Of a stretch of 64,000 nt of DNA, positions 7,767 through 16,313 are shown in pieces. Positions within the stretch are counted from its first letter, which is position 1. The number at the start of each line of letters is the position of its first letter. Made by a program: the position numbers and the translations under genes. The DNA lies in the NCBI GenBank assembly GCA_014799465.1, contig JAAVHZ010000032.1, positions 31,166-95,165 on the forward strand, written 5' to 3'. This stretch comes from Lachnospiraceae bacterium (lineage in GTDB: Bacteria; Bacillota; Clostridia; Lachnospirales; Lachnospiraceae). A model generated the notes under the pieces. It saw only the letters and a program-made list of their open reading frames with translations. It did not search any database and had not been told where the DNA came from.

Positions 7767-10388
7767 CTAATGTGCTTCCAGCCAGTTTTTGCCCTTCTCA
7801 ACACTTACATCCATAGGAACACTTAAATGAGCAGCATTTGCCATTTCACATTCCAAAATTTCCGTCGCCTTAGACACTTCATCTTCAGGTACTTCAAGCA
7901 GCAATTCATCATGAACCTGAAGTACTATCCTTGATTTAAGATTTTCTTCCCTTAATCTCCTGTCAACATTTACCATTGCTATCTTTATAATATCAGCAGC
8001 CGTTCCCTGAATAGGCGAATTCATTGCTATCCTCTCACCAAATGATCTCTGCATAAAATTAGATGATTTTAATTCAGGGATTGGTCTCCTTCTTCCAAAA
8101 ACAGTTACAGAATATCCTTTTTCCTTTGCATCTGATACAAATCCATCCAGACATGCTTTGATTTTAGGATATGTTGCAAAATAATCTTTTATATATCCCT
8201 CTGCCTCTTTCCTTCCGATACTTAGATCCTGACTTAATCCAAATGAACTTATTCCATATATTATTCCGAAATTAACTGCTTTTGCATTACTGCGCTGTTC
8301 TTTTGTAACTTTATCAAGCGGAACATGAAATACTTTTGAGGCTGTAGCCTGATGTATATCCTTTGCTTCCTTATAAGCCTCTATCAGATTTCCATCCTCT
8401 GACATATGAGCCAGTATCCTCAGTTCAATCTGTGAATAGTCTGCATCAAGAAATACACATCCTTCTTCCGGAACAAATACCTTTCTTATTGCCTTTCCTA
8501 TCTCCATCCTTATCGGAATATTCTGCAGATTTGGCTCCGTACTGCTTATCCTTCCTGTTGCCGTAATAGTCTGATTAAATGTACCATGAATTCTGCCATC
8601 ATCATTTATATATGCTGAAAGTCCCTGTGCATATGTGGAATTCAGCTTTGTAAGCTGTCTGTATCTTAATATATCTGACACTACAGGATATTCATCTGCA
8701 AGTTTTTCAAGTACATTTGCCGCCGTAGAATAACCTGTCTTCGTCTTTTTTCCACCTTTTAATCCCATTTTAACAAACAGGATTTCACCTAACTGTTTTG
8801 GTGAATTAATATTAAATTCCTCTCCCACAGAGCCATATATTTTCTTCTCCAATTCATCTATCTTTATCTCAAGCTCATCTCCATACTGCTTAAGTGCATC
8901 CTTTTCAACTCTCACTCCCACTTTTTCCATTCTGTCCAACGCAAATACAAGTGGAAGTTCTATGTCATCATATATTTTTTTCATACCTGTTTCTTCAAGC
9001 TGTCTTTCAAGTTCTTCTGATGCTTTATAAGATATATAGGAACAATATCCAAGCATTTTTATGAATTTTTCACGTTCACATTCTATTGCTTTTTCAATTT
9101 TTTCTTTACCCAAAAGTTCACTTCTTGATGGTACCGTCATCATCAGGTAATCCCTTGCTATATCATCATACTGGTAATTATCTTTTAGTGGATTCAGAAG
9201 ATAAGCTTCCACACTCACATCATTTATTTTGCTGTTGTCATTTATATTTATTAATTTTAAATGAGATTTTAAATCTATAAGACTTATTTTTTTTGCTTTA
9301 TTAAAAATGCTTTCCATTAAATTTATTATTTCTTTATCTTCTACAATACAGCAGTATGTCTTTTCTTCTGAAAATGTAATTCCTGCAGCAATATAAGTTC
9401 CGGCACTAAATATTTGTATTCCGATATTATCACTTAAATTTTCCTTCTCTATTATATTTTTAAATTCATCCAAATCCTTTACTTCTTTAAATTCATTTTC
9501 CACATCATTAGAAAAGTCTGCCGTATCAAATCTGTTTAATATACTTTTTAATTCAAGATGCTTTAAAAGCTTAAATGATTCATTATTAAACATATCTTTT
9601 AAAACTGCATCTTTTATGTTTATATCTATTGGTACTTCTGTATTAATAGTTGCAAGTTCTTTACTGATTTTTGCCGAGTCCGAATGTTCTTCTAATGATG
9701 TCTTAATCTTTCCTGACTTCATTTCACCAATATGTTCATACATATTTTCAATACTTCCATACTGAGCAATAAGTTTGGCTGCTGTTTTTTCGCCCACTCC
9801 AGGCACACCTGGTATATTGTCCGATGTATCACCCATAAGTGCCTTCATATCAATAAATTCAACAGGGGTAACTCCGTAAAGTGCCTTTACGTCATCCTCA
9901 TAATAATTTTCAACTTCCGTACCGCCTTTTTTTGTCTTTGGAATTCTTATCTGCACATGACCTGTTGCAAGCTGTAATAAATCTCTGTCACCTGATATAA
10001 CAGCCACATCCATACCGGAAATTTCACCTTTTTTTGACAATGTTCCCAATATGTCATCTGCCTCATATCCCGCCAGCTCTGCTATGGAAATATTCATAGA
10101 TTTCAGAACTTCTTTCATTAACGGAACCTGCTCCCTAAGTTCTTCCGGCATCGGTTTTCTGGTTCCCTTATACTCTGCATACATCTGATGTCTGAATGTA
10201 GGATGATTCACATCAAATGCAACAATGCAGTAATCTGCTTTCTCCTCTTCTAAAACTTTAAACATTATATTTAAAAATCCATATACTGCATTTGTATGAA
10301 TACCTTCTGAATTAGTCAGTTCAGGTATTCCGTAAAATGTTCTGTTTAATATACTGTGTCCATCTATTAATACAAGTTTTTCACTCAT
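7767..10388 (-). CDS. polA: DNA polymerase I
   Basis: An 873-residue family A polymerase for Okazaki fragment maturation and repair. The N-terminal third is the 5'-3' exonuclease (LVLIDGHSIL start, VISGDRDLLQL, MKALMGDTSDNIPGVPGVG). The middle has the 3'-5' exonuclease fold, but the catalytic DxE motif is not seen (the segment reads QIFSAGTYIAAGITF), so proofreading is probably lost, as in Bacillus Pol I. The polymerase domain carries motif A DYSQIELRI, motif B KAVNFGIIYG and motif C VHDELLLEV. The ATG at 10388 with GGAGG five bases upstream is preferred over the ATG at 10400. Confidence 0.97.
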   Translation of the reverse strand: MSEKLVLIDGHSILNRTFYGIPELTNSEGIHTNAVYGFLNIMFKVLEEEKADYCIVAFDVNHPTFRHQMYAEYKGTRKPMPEELREQVPLMKEVLKSMNISIAELAGYEADDILGTLSKKGEISGMDVAVISGDRDLLQLATGHVQIRIPKTKKGGTEVENYYEDDVKALYGVTPVEFIDMKALMGDTSDNIPGVPGVGEKTAAKLIAQYGSIENMYEHIGEMKSGKIKTSLEEHSDSAKISKELATINTEVPIDINIKDAVLKDMFNNESFKLLKHLELKSILNRFDTADFSNDVENEFKEVKDLDEFKNIIEKENLSDNIGIQIFSAGTYIAAGITFSEEKTYCCIVEDKEIINLMESIFNKAKKISLIDLKSHLKLININDNSKINDVSVEAYLLNPLKDNYQYDDIARDYLMMTVPSRSELLGKEKIEKAIECEREKFIKMLGYCSYISYKASEELERQLEETGMKKIYDDIELPLVFALDRMEKVGVRVEKDALKQYGDELEIKIDELEKKIYGSVGEEFNINSPKQLGEILFVKMGLKGGKKTKTGYSTAANVLEKLADEYPVVSDILRYRQLTKLNSTYAQGLSAYINDDGRIHGTFNQTITATGRISSTEPNLQNIPIRMEIGKAIRKVFVPEEGCVFLDADYSQIELRILAHMSEDGNLIEAYKEAKDIHQATASKVFHVPLDKVTKEQRSNAKAVNFGIIYGISSFGLSQDLSIGRKEAEGYIKDYFATYPKIKACLDGFVSDAKEKGYSVTVFGRRRPIPELKSSNFMQRSFGERIAMNSPIQGTAADIIKIAMVNVDRRLREENLKSRIVLQVHDELLLEVPEDEVSKATEILECEMANAAHLSVPMDVSVEKGKNWLEAH

Positions 10389-10408
10389 CACAACCTCCAT
10401 TCATATAT

Positions 10409-10753
10409 CTAGAATATTCCAAGAAAATCAAACATTGATAAAATTATGACTGCCACCATACATGTATATGCCGTAATGCATACTATCTTATTGTATACAT
10501 TGAACTTATACAATCTGTCTGCCTTTTCTTCCAACTGCTTTAATTTTCTTTCAAGCTCTCCTTTTAAATCAAAAGAAGCCTTGGAATCTTTTTCAATACG
10601 TTCCAGACCCACATTAATTATATAATTAATCTCCAGCTCATCATAGCACTCCCTGCACTTCTTAGCATGTCCCACAAAGAAGTCCATATCCTCTGCATCC
10701 AGTTCACTTTTTATAAATTTATTTATATTTTGCTGAAATCTTATGCAAGACAC
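10409..10753 (-). CDS. Zinc-finger membrane protein, anti-sigma-like (zf-HC2)
   Basis: A small protein of about 114 residues. Its N-terminal half has H-A-K-K-C-R-E-C, the H-x3-C-x2-C pattern of the zf-HC2 zinc finger found in anti-sigma factors. A charged helix follows, then one C-terminal hydrophobic segment that would anchor it in the membrane with the zinc finger in the cytoplasm. I place the start at the GTG at 10753, seven bases after GGAGG, because the ATG at 10771 lies upstream of that site. No sigma factor gene is adjacent; polA follows 21 bases downstream, so the partner is unknown. Confidence 0.65.
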   Translation of the reverse strand: MSCIRFQQNINKFIKSELDAEDMDFFVGHAKKCRECYDELEINYIINVGLERIEKDSKASFDLKGELERKLKQLEEKADRLYKFNVYNKIVCITAYTCMVAVIILSMFDFLGIF

Positions 10754-10830
10754 TTCTTTTCCTCCATTCACTCAATAATATTACTATACAACATTAATGA
10801 CATTTTTTAAAGAGTTTTTGAATTTATTTA

Positions 10831-10859
10831 TTGACAAACTACAACATAAATGCTATAGT
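10831..10859 (+). promoter_or_regulatory. Sigma-A type promoter of tRNA-Leu
   Basis: TTGACA (10831-10836) is separated by exactly 17 bases from TATAGT (10854-10859). Transcription would start a few bases before the tRNA at 10870. Confidence 0.85.
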
Positions 10860-10869
10860 GATAAAGCAT

Positions 10870-10952
10870 GCGGATGTGGCGGAATGGCAGACGCAGCAGA
10901 CTCAAAATCTGCCGGTGGTGACATCGTGCGGGTTCAAGTCCCGCCATCCGCA
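10870..10952 (+). tRNA. tRNA-Leu (anticodon CAA)
   Basis: The acceptor arms GCGGATG and CATCCGC pair perfectly. The anticodon stem gcaga/tctgc encloses the loop ctcaaaa with anticodon CAA. The T arm is GCGGG-TTCAAGT-CCCGC. The long variable arm and total of 83 bases fit a class II leucine tRNA. The 3' CCA is not encoded. Confidence 0.96.
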
Positions 10953-10964
10953 TTATAATAAAAG

Positions 10965-11003
10965 TCCCGAAGCCTTGATTTTCAAGGGGTTCGGGATTTT
11001 TTT
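10965..11003 (+). terminator. Rho-independent terminator after tRNA-Leu
   Basis: A stem tcccgaa(gccttga)/(caagggg)ttcggga closed by a tttt loop is followed by seven T residues at 10997-11003. Confidence 0.92.
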
Positions 11004-11071
11004 GTTTGTGTGTATTTGGTCGTTCAATTCTTCAATCGTAAAATCCGGATTAATAGCCAATGCTTACATAA

Positions 11072-11504
11072 TCAATCTAATTCATCTACCATAAGACATT
11101 TTATTTCTTTAAACTGTATTAATTGCTTATCATTTGACAAAAACAAATAACATTTTGAAAAACGCAACCGACAATTGTAATGCATCCATCGCTTTAAATC
11201 CTTTTTATTCCGCTCTTATTTGTGCGGCTTTCTTTGCAATCTCCTGATTTATTTCCACCATCTCCATATTAGTTGTTGCTATTAAGCGATTAAACATATC
11301 TATGAATAAATATGCTTTATTCCTATATGGAAATACAAAATACTCTTCCATTGTAATTACAGATGACACAAATTTCTTATCATTATCATATCCATATTAA
11401 AAAAACTCCTTTACTTTTTCATGGTATTGTGGATTGTTGCTGTCCTTTTCAATAAAATATATAAATGGTGCTGTATCAACAAAGACCTTTTTTAAATCTA
11501 TCAT
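11072..11504 (-). pseudogene. Decayed PIN-domain (VapC-like) toxin
   Basis: From an ATG at 11504 the frame reads MIDLKKVFVDTAPFIYFIEK, a PIN-domain start with the first catalytic Asp in VDTAPFIYFIE. It hits a TAA stop after 35 codons, then continues in frame with homologous protein (FVSSVITMEEYFVFPY, with the conserved Glu). After a second stop and frame shifts, a C-terminal block LFLSNDKQL can be recognised, where the last acidic residues of PIN domains lie. The intact toxin would have been an RNase of about 140 residues. With two stops and shifts, no functional product is expected. It overlaps the antitoxin remnant, as in genuine operons. Confidence 0.75.
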
Positions 11505-11715
11505 TTTCACGCATCTCCTTCATATATTCATCCACATTTTTTCCTCGTTCACTTGGTACAACAAAGCTATCCCAATCAACAGGTGCTTTCTAGGTCTTCT
11601 TTTGCGGATAATTTAATAATGTAACAACAACTTCTGCTCCATCATATTCCCTTATATCATCATCTTCAATTATAACTGTATTGCCTTATACAACTCCTTT
11701 TACTGCTGCTAACAT
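11476..11715 (-). pseudogene. Decayed antitoxin partner of the PIN toxin
   Basis: An ATG at 11715 with GGAGG upstream opens MLAAVKGVV, then a TAA stop, then GNTVIIEDDDI, a second in-frame TAG, and an acidic tail ending MKEMREND that overlaps the toxin start. Order, size (about 75 codons), acidic content and overlap fit a type II antitoxin. Two internal stops make it a pseudogene. The antitoxin family cannot be named from what is left. Confidence 0.6.
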
Positions 11716-11728
11716 ATTAAAGACCTCC

Positions 11729-12052
11729 CTATTCTTCTTTTTTAAATCTGGTTTCGTATGCCAACTCTGGTTTTAAGTCAACTTTCCATTCAACTAAATC
11801 TTCCGGTTGGCATTGTAACAATTGGCATATATCCTCAATAGTTTTTGTTGATACATCATACTTAAAAACTTTTCCATTGTGAGTGTCTTTGTATTCCTGT
11901 AATTTTTGCTCTATTTCTTCCATTGAAGCACCGCTACACATTTTAAGTTTTGTCAATGTGCTTTGAGGTATCCAAGCTTTCTGCCTAATAGTATATGTTG
12001 TAATTCCTTTTTCTTTTAATCTGTCCCATAGTTTATTATAATTCACCATCAT
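11729..12052 (-). CDS. Helix-turn-helix protein, XRE/Cro-like
   Basis: A 107-residue protein. The N-terminus (NYNKLWDRLKEKGITTYTIRQ) and the C-terminal IEDICQLLQCQPEDLVEW are typical of short XRE/Cro-type DNA-binding proteins of Clostridia. In related proteins the two parts are about 20 residues apart; here an extra segment (roughly residues 40-65, charged, YKDTHNG) separates them, so the fold may be altered. The C-terminal tail after residue 90 is unusual. It lies 14 bases upstream of the decayed antitoxin and may have regulated that locus; this is inference. Confidence 0.6.
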   Translation of the reverse strand: MMVNYNKLWDRLKEKGITTYTIRQKAWIPQSTLTKLKMCSGASMEEIEQKLQEYKDTHNGKVFKYDVSTKTIEDICQLLQCQPEDLVEWKVDLKPELAYETRFKKEE

Positions 12053-12058
12053 ATCATG

Positions 12059-12124
12059 TTATTTCGATTTGTTTTTCCATGTCACTTTGGCTTTACCGCC
12101 TTTGACACTTGTTACTTTTAATTA
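12059..12124 (-). pseudogene. Short remnant resembling an Ig/Fn3-repeat tail
   Basis: The minus strand reads KVTSVKGGKAKVTWKNKSK before a stop, resembling fragments of bacterial Ig-like or fibronectin repeats of secreted clostridial proteins. No start or longer frame is present. This is a weak call based on composition and a short motif. Confidence 0.25.
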
Positions 12125-12211
12125 CTTATCAGTATTTATGCCAAAACTATTTTTATCCGTTGCTTCAAGGTTGCTGATAGTTTTCATTCAAGTTCGCCGC
12201 AATCCAAACTC

Positions 12212-12251
12212 AAAAAAGCAGCAGTAAATCCATTACATATTTACTGCTGCT
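12212..12251 (-). terminator. Terminator after the Rpn-family gene
   Basis: A perfect 13-base inverted repeat (agcagcagtaaat at 12217-12229, atttactgctgct at 12239-12251) with a 9-base loop is followed on the minus strand by six T residues. Confidence 0.9.
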
Positions 12252-12271
12252 CATCAACATTTGTGTATTAT

Positions 12272-13195
12272 CTAATCTTCATCTACATAACAACCAAAAA
12301 ACTCCCTACATATCTCTTTTACATCATATTCCGGTGCATATTTCTCTGCCGCCCTGTATATCTTCTCTACCTCTTCTTCCGTTACTTCAAGTGCATCCGC
12401 TATCTGTGGGATTGTATAGTTCGTTTTCAGTTTTTTACATACCTGAATAACAATTGTTCTTTCTTCAGCATACTTACGCTCTGATGCCCTTAATTTCTTT
12501 AATTCCGTCTCTTCGTCATACTCAAATATTGACATTGCTACCACCTCTGCTCTCTGACCTTTCAAAAAATCTGCCAGTATGTTTTCTTTTATACATTCCT
12601 TAACAGCACACTCCACTGCCTCTTCTATCGCCATAACCTCAGCATGTTTTCTTACAGATTCTACATACTTGCAGTATTCATCAAGTGTACGGCACGTCTC
12701 CATAAGCTTACCATTATATCCTGGATTAATGTTTATCATCCTCACCTTAAGCTCTAAATCAGGATTATCAACCTTCACCTCATATGAATCCGACAGACTC
12801 AAAGTCATTTCCTCATGCTTATCTTTAAGTCCATTATAAAATACAACAAACTTTGGTGTAGGAATGGTGACTGTTTTTGATGAATATATACTTTCATCTA
12901 CTATGTACTTCTCATACTGCCTTGAAATATATATTAAATCCCTAAGTGGCATATTCGGTGAAAACGTACTCTGATGTTCATACAGTGTTATGAATGACTG
13001 AAATATAAACGATATGTCATTCTTAAAACTCATATATACTGCATTGTCAAATGTAGTTATTTTAAGCTCATCAGGATTATCATAACTCGTACCGTTAAGT
13101 GCATTATATAGTTCCAACAGTCTTTTCTTATCACTGAACAACATCCTGAATACCGTGTCCTTATAATTACGTACAACATTCTGTAATTTTTCCAT
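12272..13195 (-). CDS. Rpn family recombination-promoting nuclease / PD-(D/E)XK transposase-like protein
   Basis: A 307-residue protein of the Rpn/PDDEXK_2 family, DNA endonucleases first annotated as transposases. The N-terminus YKDTVFRMLFSDKKRLLELYNALNG is the family signature. The core has TFDNAVYMSFKNDISFIF and LYEHQSTFSPNMPLRDLIY, where the acidic residue and EHQ supply catalytic positions of the PD-(D/E)XK fold. The C-terminal third is helical and Glu/Lys-rich, with a resolvase-like helix-turn-helix segment (YTIPQIADALEVTEEEV). It stands alone with its own terminator. The family call is firm; the cellular role in host or phage DNA metabolism is not known. Confidence 0.85.
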   Translation of the reverse strand: MEKLQNVVRNYKDTVFRMLFSDKKRLLELYNALNGTSYDNPDELKITTFDNAVYMSFKNDISFIFQSFITLYEHQSTFSPNMPLRDLIYISRQYEKYIVDESIYSSKTVTIPTPKFVVFYNGLKDKHEEMTLSLSDSYEVKVDNPDLELKVRMININPGYNGKLMETCRTLDEYCKYVESVRKHAEVMAIEEAVECAVKECIKENILADFLKGQRAEVVAMSIFEYDEETELKKLRASERKYAEERTIVIQVCKKLKTNYTIPQIADALEVTEEEVEKIYRAAEKYAPEYDVKEICREFFGCYVDED

Positions 13196-13545
13196 CTGTT
13201 AAATACCTCCCTTTTGTGTGCACAGGAGCGTATTAATGCATTTTAAAAACTCCTGCTTTTTCTTTTATGGAATAAAAGCATAGAGTTCTCGAAATGATAA
13301 TAGACGGTTTTTGCCTGATTCCGGTGTAATATGATAAGTGCCGGATAGAAAATTCTTGAAATTATGCTTTGTCACATTATAACATATAAACAGATTGTAC
13401 GCAACATAATATTTATAATTTTATATTTCTGTATATATCATGAGATATTTACTATATAACTCAAAAATTCTAATACTGATGACAATATATATATCAATTG
13501 GTCAAAAAATTTCTAAAACCGATTTTCATTTCCATTTTATTGTAG

Positions 13546-13755
13546 AATATCAAAAATATTTTCACCAAAGGTTATACAACAAAAAAATCCGATACCAAAA
13601 AACATGGCATCGGATTAAAAATTTCAGAAAAAATTGTTAACAAATATAATGGTTCTATTTCTGTATATAATACATACCGCAATAAAGAAGGTAAAGAATC
13701 CTGCCCGGACTGTACTGATGTACAAAGATACCTGTGCATGGATATAATAATATAG
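13546..13755 (+). pseudogene. C-terminal remnant of a GHKL histidine kinase
   Basis: The plus strand keeps a 69-codon frame containing NIKNIFTKGYTTKK, then HGIGLKISEKIVNKYNGSIS, i.e. the F box and G2 box of an HATPase_c ATP-binding domain, ending at a TAG. Upstream the frame is closed by a TAG at 13543-13545 and no kinase N-terminus is found. What remains is the 3' end of a sensor kinase gene, probably left by deletion in this scarred zone. Confidence 0.6.
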
Positions 13756-13763
13756 ATAAATGC

Positions 13764-14429
13764 TTACACATTCTCTATCTCCTGTATATTCGCCATAAAC
13801 GCATCCACTATCTTCGGGTCAAAATGACTGCATGAACCTTCCAATATTATATTCCTTGACTTTTCTTTTGAAAATCCTTCCTTATAGCTCCTCTTTGACC
13901 GAAGTGCATCGTATACATCTGCAATAGCCATAATACGTGCACAAAGCGGAATCTCATCACCTTTTAATCCACACGGATAACCTGTACCATTCCACTTTTC
14001 ATGATGACAATGTGCCATAATCCCTCGCAATACACAGATACTCATTCCCTTCCACTTCTGTAAGAGTTTCCTCTATTATTTCTGCTCCCATACTCGGATG
14101 TGTTTTTATCACATCAAGCTCTTCATCAGTAAGCTTACCCTGTTTTCTCAGAATATCATCCGGTATAGATATCTTTCCTATATCATGCAGTGGTGCGGCA
14201 TCTATAATCTTCGAAGCATATTCATCTGTCAAAATACCTTTATAATCAGGAGACTTTTGGAGTTCCTTCACAATTATCTCCACATACGCACTGGTTCTTT
14301 TTATATGTAATCCGGTAACACCATCTCTCGCCTCTATCATATTTGCAAAGCTGGCTATTACAGAATGTTGTATCTTCACTATCTCTCTTGTCTTTTCAGA
14401 TACATTTCTTTGAAACCCTAAAGGAATAA
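13764..14429 (-). pseudogene. HD-GYP phosphodiesterase, truncated and frameshifted
   Basis: Two overlapping frames together encode an HD-GYP domain, an enzyme that degrades cyclic di-GMP. The upstream frame has HIKRTSAYVE, PLHDIGKISIPDDIL and the KTHPSMGAEI block; the downstream frame has AHCHHEKWNGTGYPCGLKG and DVYDALRSKRSYKE. A single missing base near 14013-14018 joins them (expected RDIMAHCHHE). The frame runs open upstream to the end of the IS element at 14430 without a start, so the sensor half is lost. A functional enzyme is unlikely. It is a paralog of the intact HD-GYP gene on the other side of the IS. Confidence 0.85.
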
Positions 14430-14517
14430 TGATATGCCCCTTGTAAAGTAGACAGATGAAATATCTAAAATTTAGTGCAGATGATGCCTACATTTCGATT
14501 TGGAGTGTAGGCATTTT

Positions 14518-15483
14518 CTATGCACACCATTTCTCTTTATATTTGTTTATTCGTTTGTTTTCTGGAATAGGATATTCTATTGGCATATCAGAAGCTAGTG
14601 CTTCCTGCCGCACTTCTAATGGTGTTTTGCAGTGATATCTGTCCTGCGGACGTTCTTCACTGTAAAAACGCAGGTAATCTTTGATGGCATATCTTAATGA
14701 AGCCTCATCTGTTATTTTATACATCTGATACATTTCGGTTTTAATAATCCCCCAGAACCCTTCTGTTGGTCCGTTATCAATGCAGTGTCCAACCCTGGAC
14801 ATGGATTGCTCCATTTCCTGTTTTTCAAGTTTCCTCTTAAACAGCCTGCTGGTGTACTGGAATCCACGGTCTGAATGAAAAACCGGCTTGGCATCGGGAT
14901 TACCAGCAATTGCCTTATCAAATGTTTTAAATACTAATCTGCTATCATTTCTTGAACTGACAACATATGCTACAGGATACCTGTCATATAAATCTATAAT
15001 GGCACTTAAATACAGTTTCTTTTTATCGCAGGGAACTTTAAATTCTGTTACATCAGTAGTCCATTTTTGATTAGGGGCAGATGCATAAAAATCCCTTTGA
15101 AGTATATTTTCTGCCGCTTCATCAGGCTTTGCATAACCATACTTTTTCTTCTTTTTGCGTATAACTGAATGTATTCCCAGTTTTTTCATAATCCTGTGCA
15201 CTCTGTTTTTGCTATACTGTGTGTGATTGAAATGGTTGATCCATGATGTCATTCTCCGATATCCTAAGATATGGTGAAAGCGTTCGTCATACTCCCTGAT
15301 GATTTCTGCAAGTTTGATATTCTCAAGTTCCTCATCCGGCACTGCTCTATGCAGCCATTTATAATAAGCCGCTCTTGATATCTCAAGGTGTCCGCACATC
15401 CATTCTATACTCCATTTCTTCTCTGTATGGAAATGCCTGATTGTCAAATATTTTGATTCATGACGTACTTTTCCAAGCCTCAC
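14518..15483 (-). CDS. IS3-family transposase OrfB (DDE integrase core)
   Basis: A 321-residue catalytic subunit. An N-terminal HTH_21-like region (REYDERFHHILGYRRM) precedes the rve integrase core. The catalytic triad is visible: Asp in WTTDVTEF, Asp in FHSDRGFQY, and Glu in GPTEGFWGIIKTEM, with the usual spacing of about 35 residues between the last two. The first codon is a GTG overlapping the orfA stop. The orfB frame stays open upstream through an A7 tract, so it is probably made as an OrfAB fusion by -1 frameshifting. The coding sequence appears intact. Confidence 0.92.
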   Translation of the reverse strand: MRLGKVRHESKYLTIRHFHTEKKWSIEWMCGHLEISRAAYYKWLHRAVPDEELENIKLAEIIREYDERFHHILGYRRMTSWINHFNHTQYSKNRVHRIMKKLGIHSVIRKKKKKYGYAKPDEAAENILQRDFYASAPNQKWTTDVTEFKVPCDKKKLYLSAIIDLYDRYPVAYVVSSRNDSRLVFKTFDKAIAGNPDAKPVFHSDRGFQYTSRLFKRKLEKQEMEQSMSRVGHCIDNGPTEGFWGIIKTEMYQMYKITDEASLRYAIKDYLRFYSEERPQDRYHCKTPLEVRQEALASDMPIEYPIPENKRINKYKEKWCA

Positions 15484-16244
15484 ATCCTTTCGAATTCTTT
15501 CACTTTTTTTAACAGTTCTACTACCATGTCCTTTTCTTCCAGCCGGCGTTTTAACCGTAGATTTTCACGCCTTAAGCGTTCCAGTTCATCTACTTCATCA
15601 TCTGGTTTGTGATGTCCCCGCTTATCTGTTAATCCGTCTTCACCATTAACATCATATTTCTTGACCCAGGAATAAACCTGGCTGTAGGAAACATCATACT
15701 TTGCTGCCGTACTCTTATAATCACGGTTATGATTGATGCAATAAGTGACAATCTCCCTGCGCTCTTCAAAAGTTGTTTTCCTTCGTGCTTCTGCCATATA
15801 GACCTCCTGTTTCGGATCATAATCCTTAAGTTCTCTATTGGCATTATACTTCAAAATCCATCTTCTGAAAACCTCAGTTCCAGAGATGCCGTATTTGGCG
15901 GTAATGTCCAGGTATCTCGTCTTCATATGAACATGCGGAGAAGTTCCAGAGATGCCGTATTTGGCGGTAATGTCCAGGATGGAACCTTTCCCGGCAAGGT
16001 ATTCCTCAACAGCCCGGATTTTTAATTCGGAGGAGTAACTTTTGTTATGCCGGGAATTGATAAAAGCCGCAGAACCCATTGCCATATACTTGGCAACCCA
16101 CTCATTTAGTGATGAGGAGGAATGGTTTTTCGTATTGTATGTTATTCCATACTTTTCACAAACTTGGGCTGCCGAATATTTTCCGGACAGAAAATCTTCG
16201 CATGCCCGTATTTTAAGTTCTGATGAATACTTTGGTTTGGACAT
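15480..16244 (-). CDS. IS3-family OrfA, helix-turn-helix protein with internal duplication
   Basis: A 254-residue DNA-binding subunit. Three helix-turn-helix units of the insE/helix-turn-helix_23 kind are recognised: around residues 1-60 (YSSELKIRACEDFLSG), 68-135 (YSSELKIRAVEEYLAG) and 150-200 (FEERREIVTYCINHN), followed by a Leu-zipper-like coil (LERLRRENLRLKRRLEEK). In the second unit the segment LDITAKYGISGT occurs twice, separated by ten residues, because of an in-frame 66-base duplication. This splits the recognition helix and may impair end binding. The stop overlaps the orfB start. Confidence 0.85.
   Translation of the reverse strand: MSKPKYSSELKIRACEDFLSGKYSAAQVCEKYGITYNTKNHSSSSLNEWVAKYMAMGSAAFINSRHNKSYSSELKIRAVEEYLAGKGSILDITAKYGISGTSPHVHMKTRYLDITAKYGISGTEVFRRWILKYNANRELKDYDPKQEVYMAEARRKTTFEERREIVTYCINHNRDYKSTAAKYDVSYSQVYSWVKKYDVNGEDGLTDKRGHHKPDDEVDELERLRRENLRLKRRLEEKDMVVELLKKVKEFERM
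15504..15510 (-). promoter_or_regulatory. Likely -1 programmed frameshift site in the IS (A7)
   Basis: In the orfA frame the minus strand reads TTA AAA AAA GTG, giving the slippery heptamer A_AAA_AAA. A shift back by one base enters the orfB frame, which is open from here (KKSERIRKDV) through the orfB GTG. IS3 elements generally make OrfAB this way. Confidence 0.7.
15876..15978. repeat. 37-base direct repeat inside orfA
   Basis: The 37 bases at 15876-15912 recur exactly at 15942-15978, 66 bases apart, with a 29-base unrelated spacer. The period is a multiple of three, so the orfA frame is kept while 22 residues are added. Confidence 0.95.
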
Positions 16245-16313
16245 AAAAACACCTCTTAAGTAGACTTTGGTTATTTGCCCTGTCTACTTAAGAGGTATCA
16301 TATCATAAGCTCA

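Larger units (their letters stand above)
14430..16305 (-). mobile_element. IS3-family insertion sequence
   Basis: A 1,876-base element bounded by imperfect inverted ends: both begin TGATATG when read inward and share agtagacag at inner positions (14430-14455 and 16280-16305). The flanking bases are TAA at 14427-14429 and 16306-16308, a possible 3-base target duplication. It holds the overlapping orfA (HTH) and orfB (DDE integrase core), both on the minus strand. The element separates the truncated HD-GYP gene from the intact one. The boundary call depends on the 7-base tips and could be off by a few bases. Confidence 0.8.

Noticed and set aside
13586..13616. Hairpin aatccgatacc/ggcatcggatt with an adjacent A run, read as a terminator for the HD-GYP remnant
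   Set aside because: It lies inside the recognisable GHKL kinase frame (HGIGL block) and is explained as coding sequence; the stem also has a mismatch.
13440..13640. 66-codon plus-strand frame as a gene
   Set aside because: It is the wrong frame relative to the kinase remnant, has no ribosome site and no motif.
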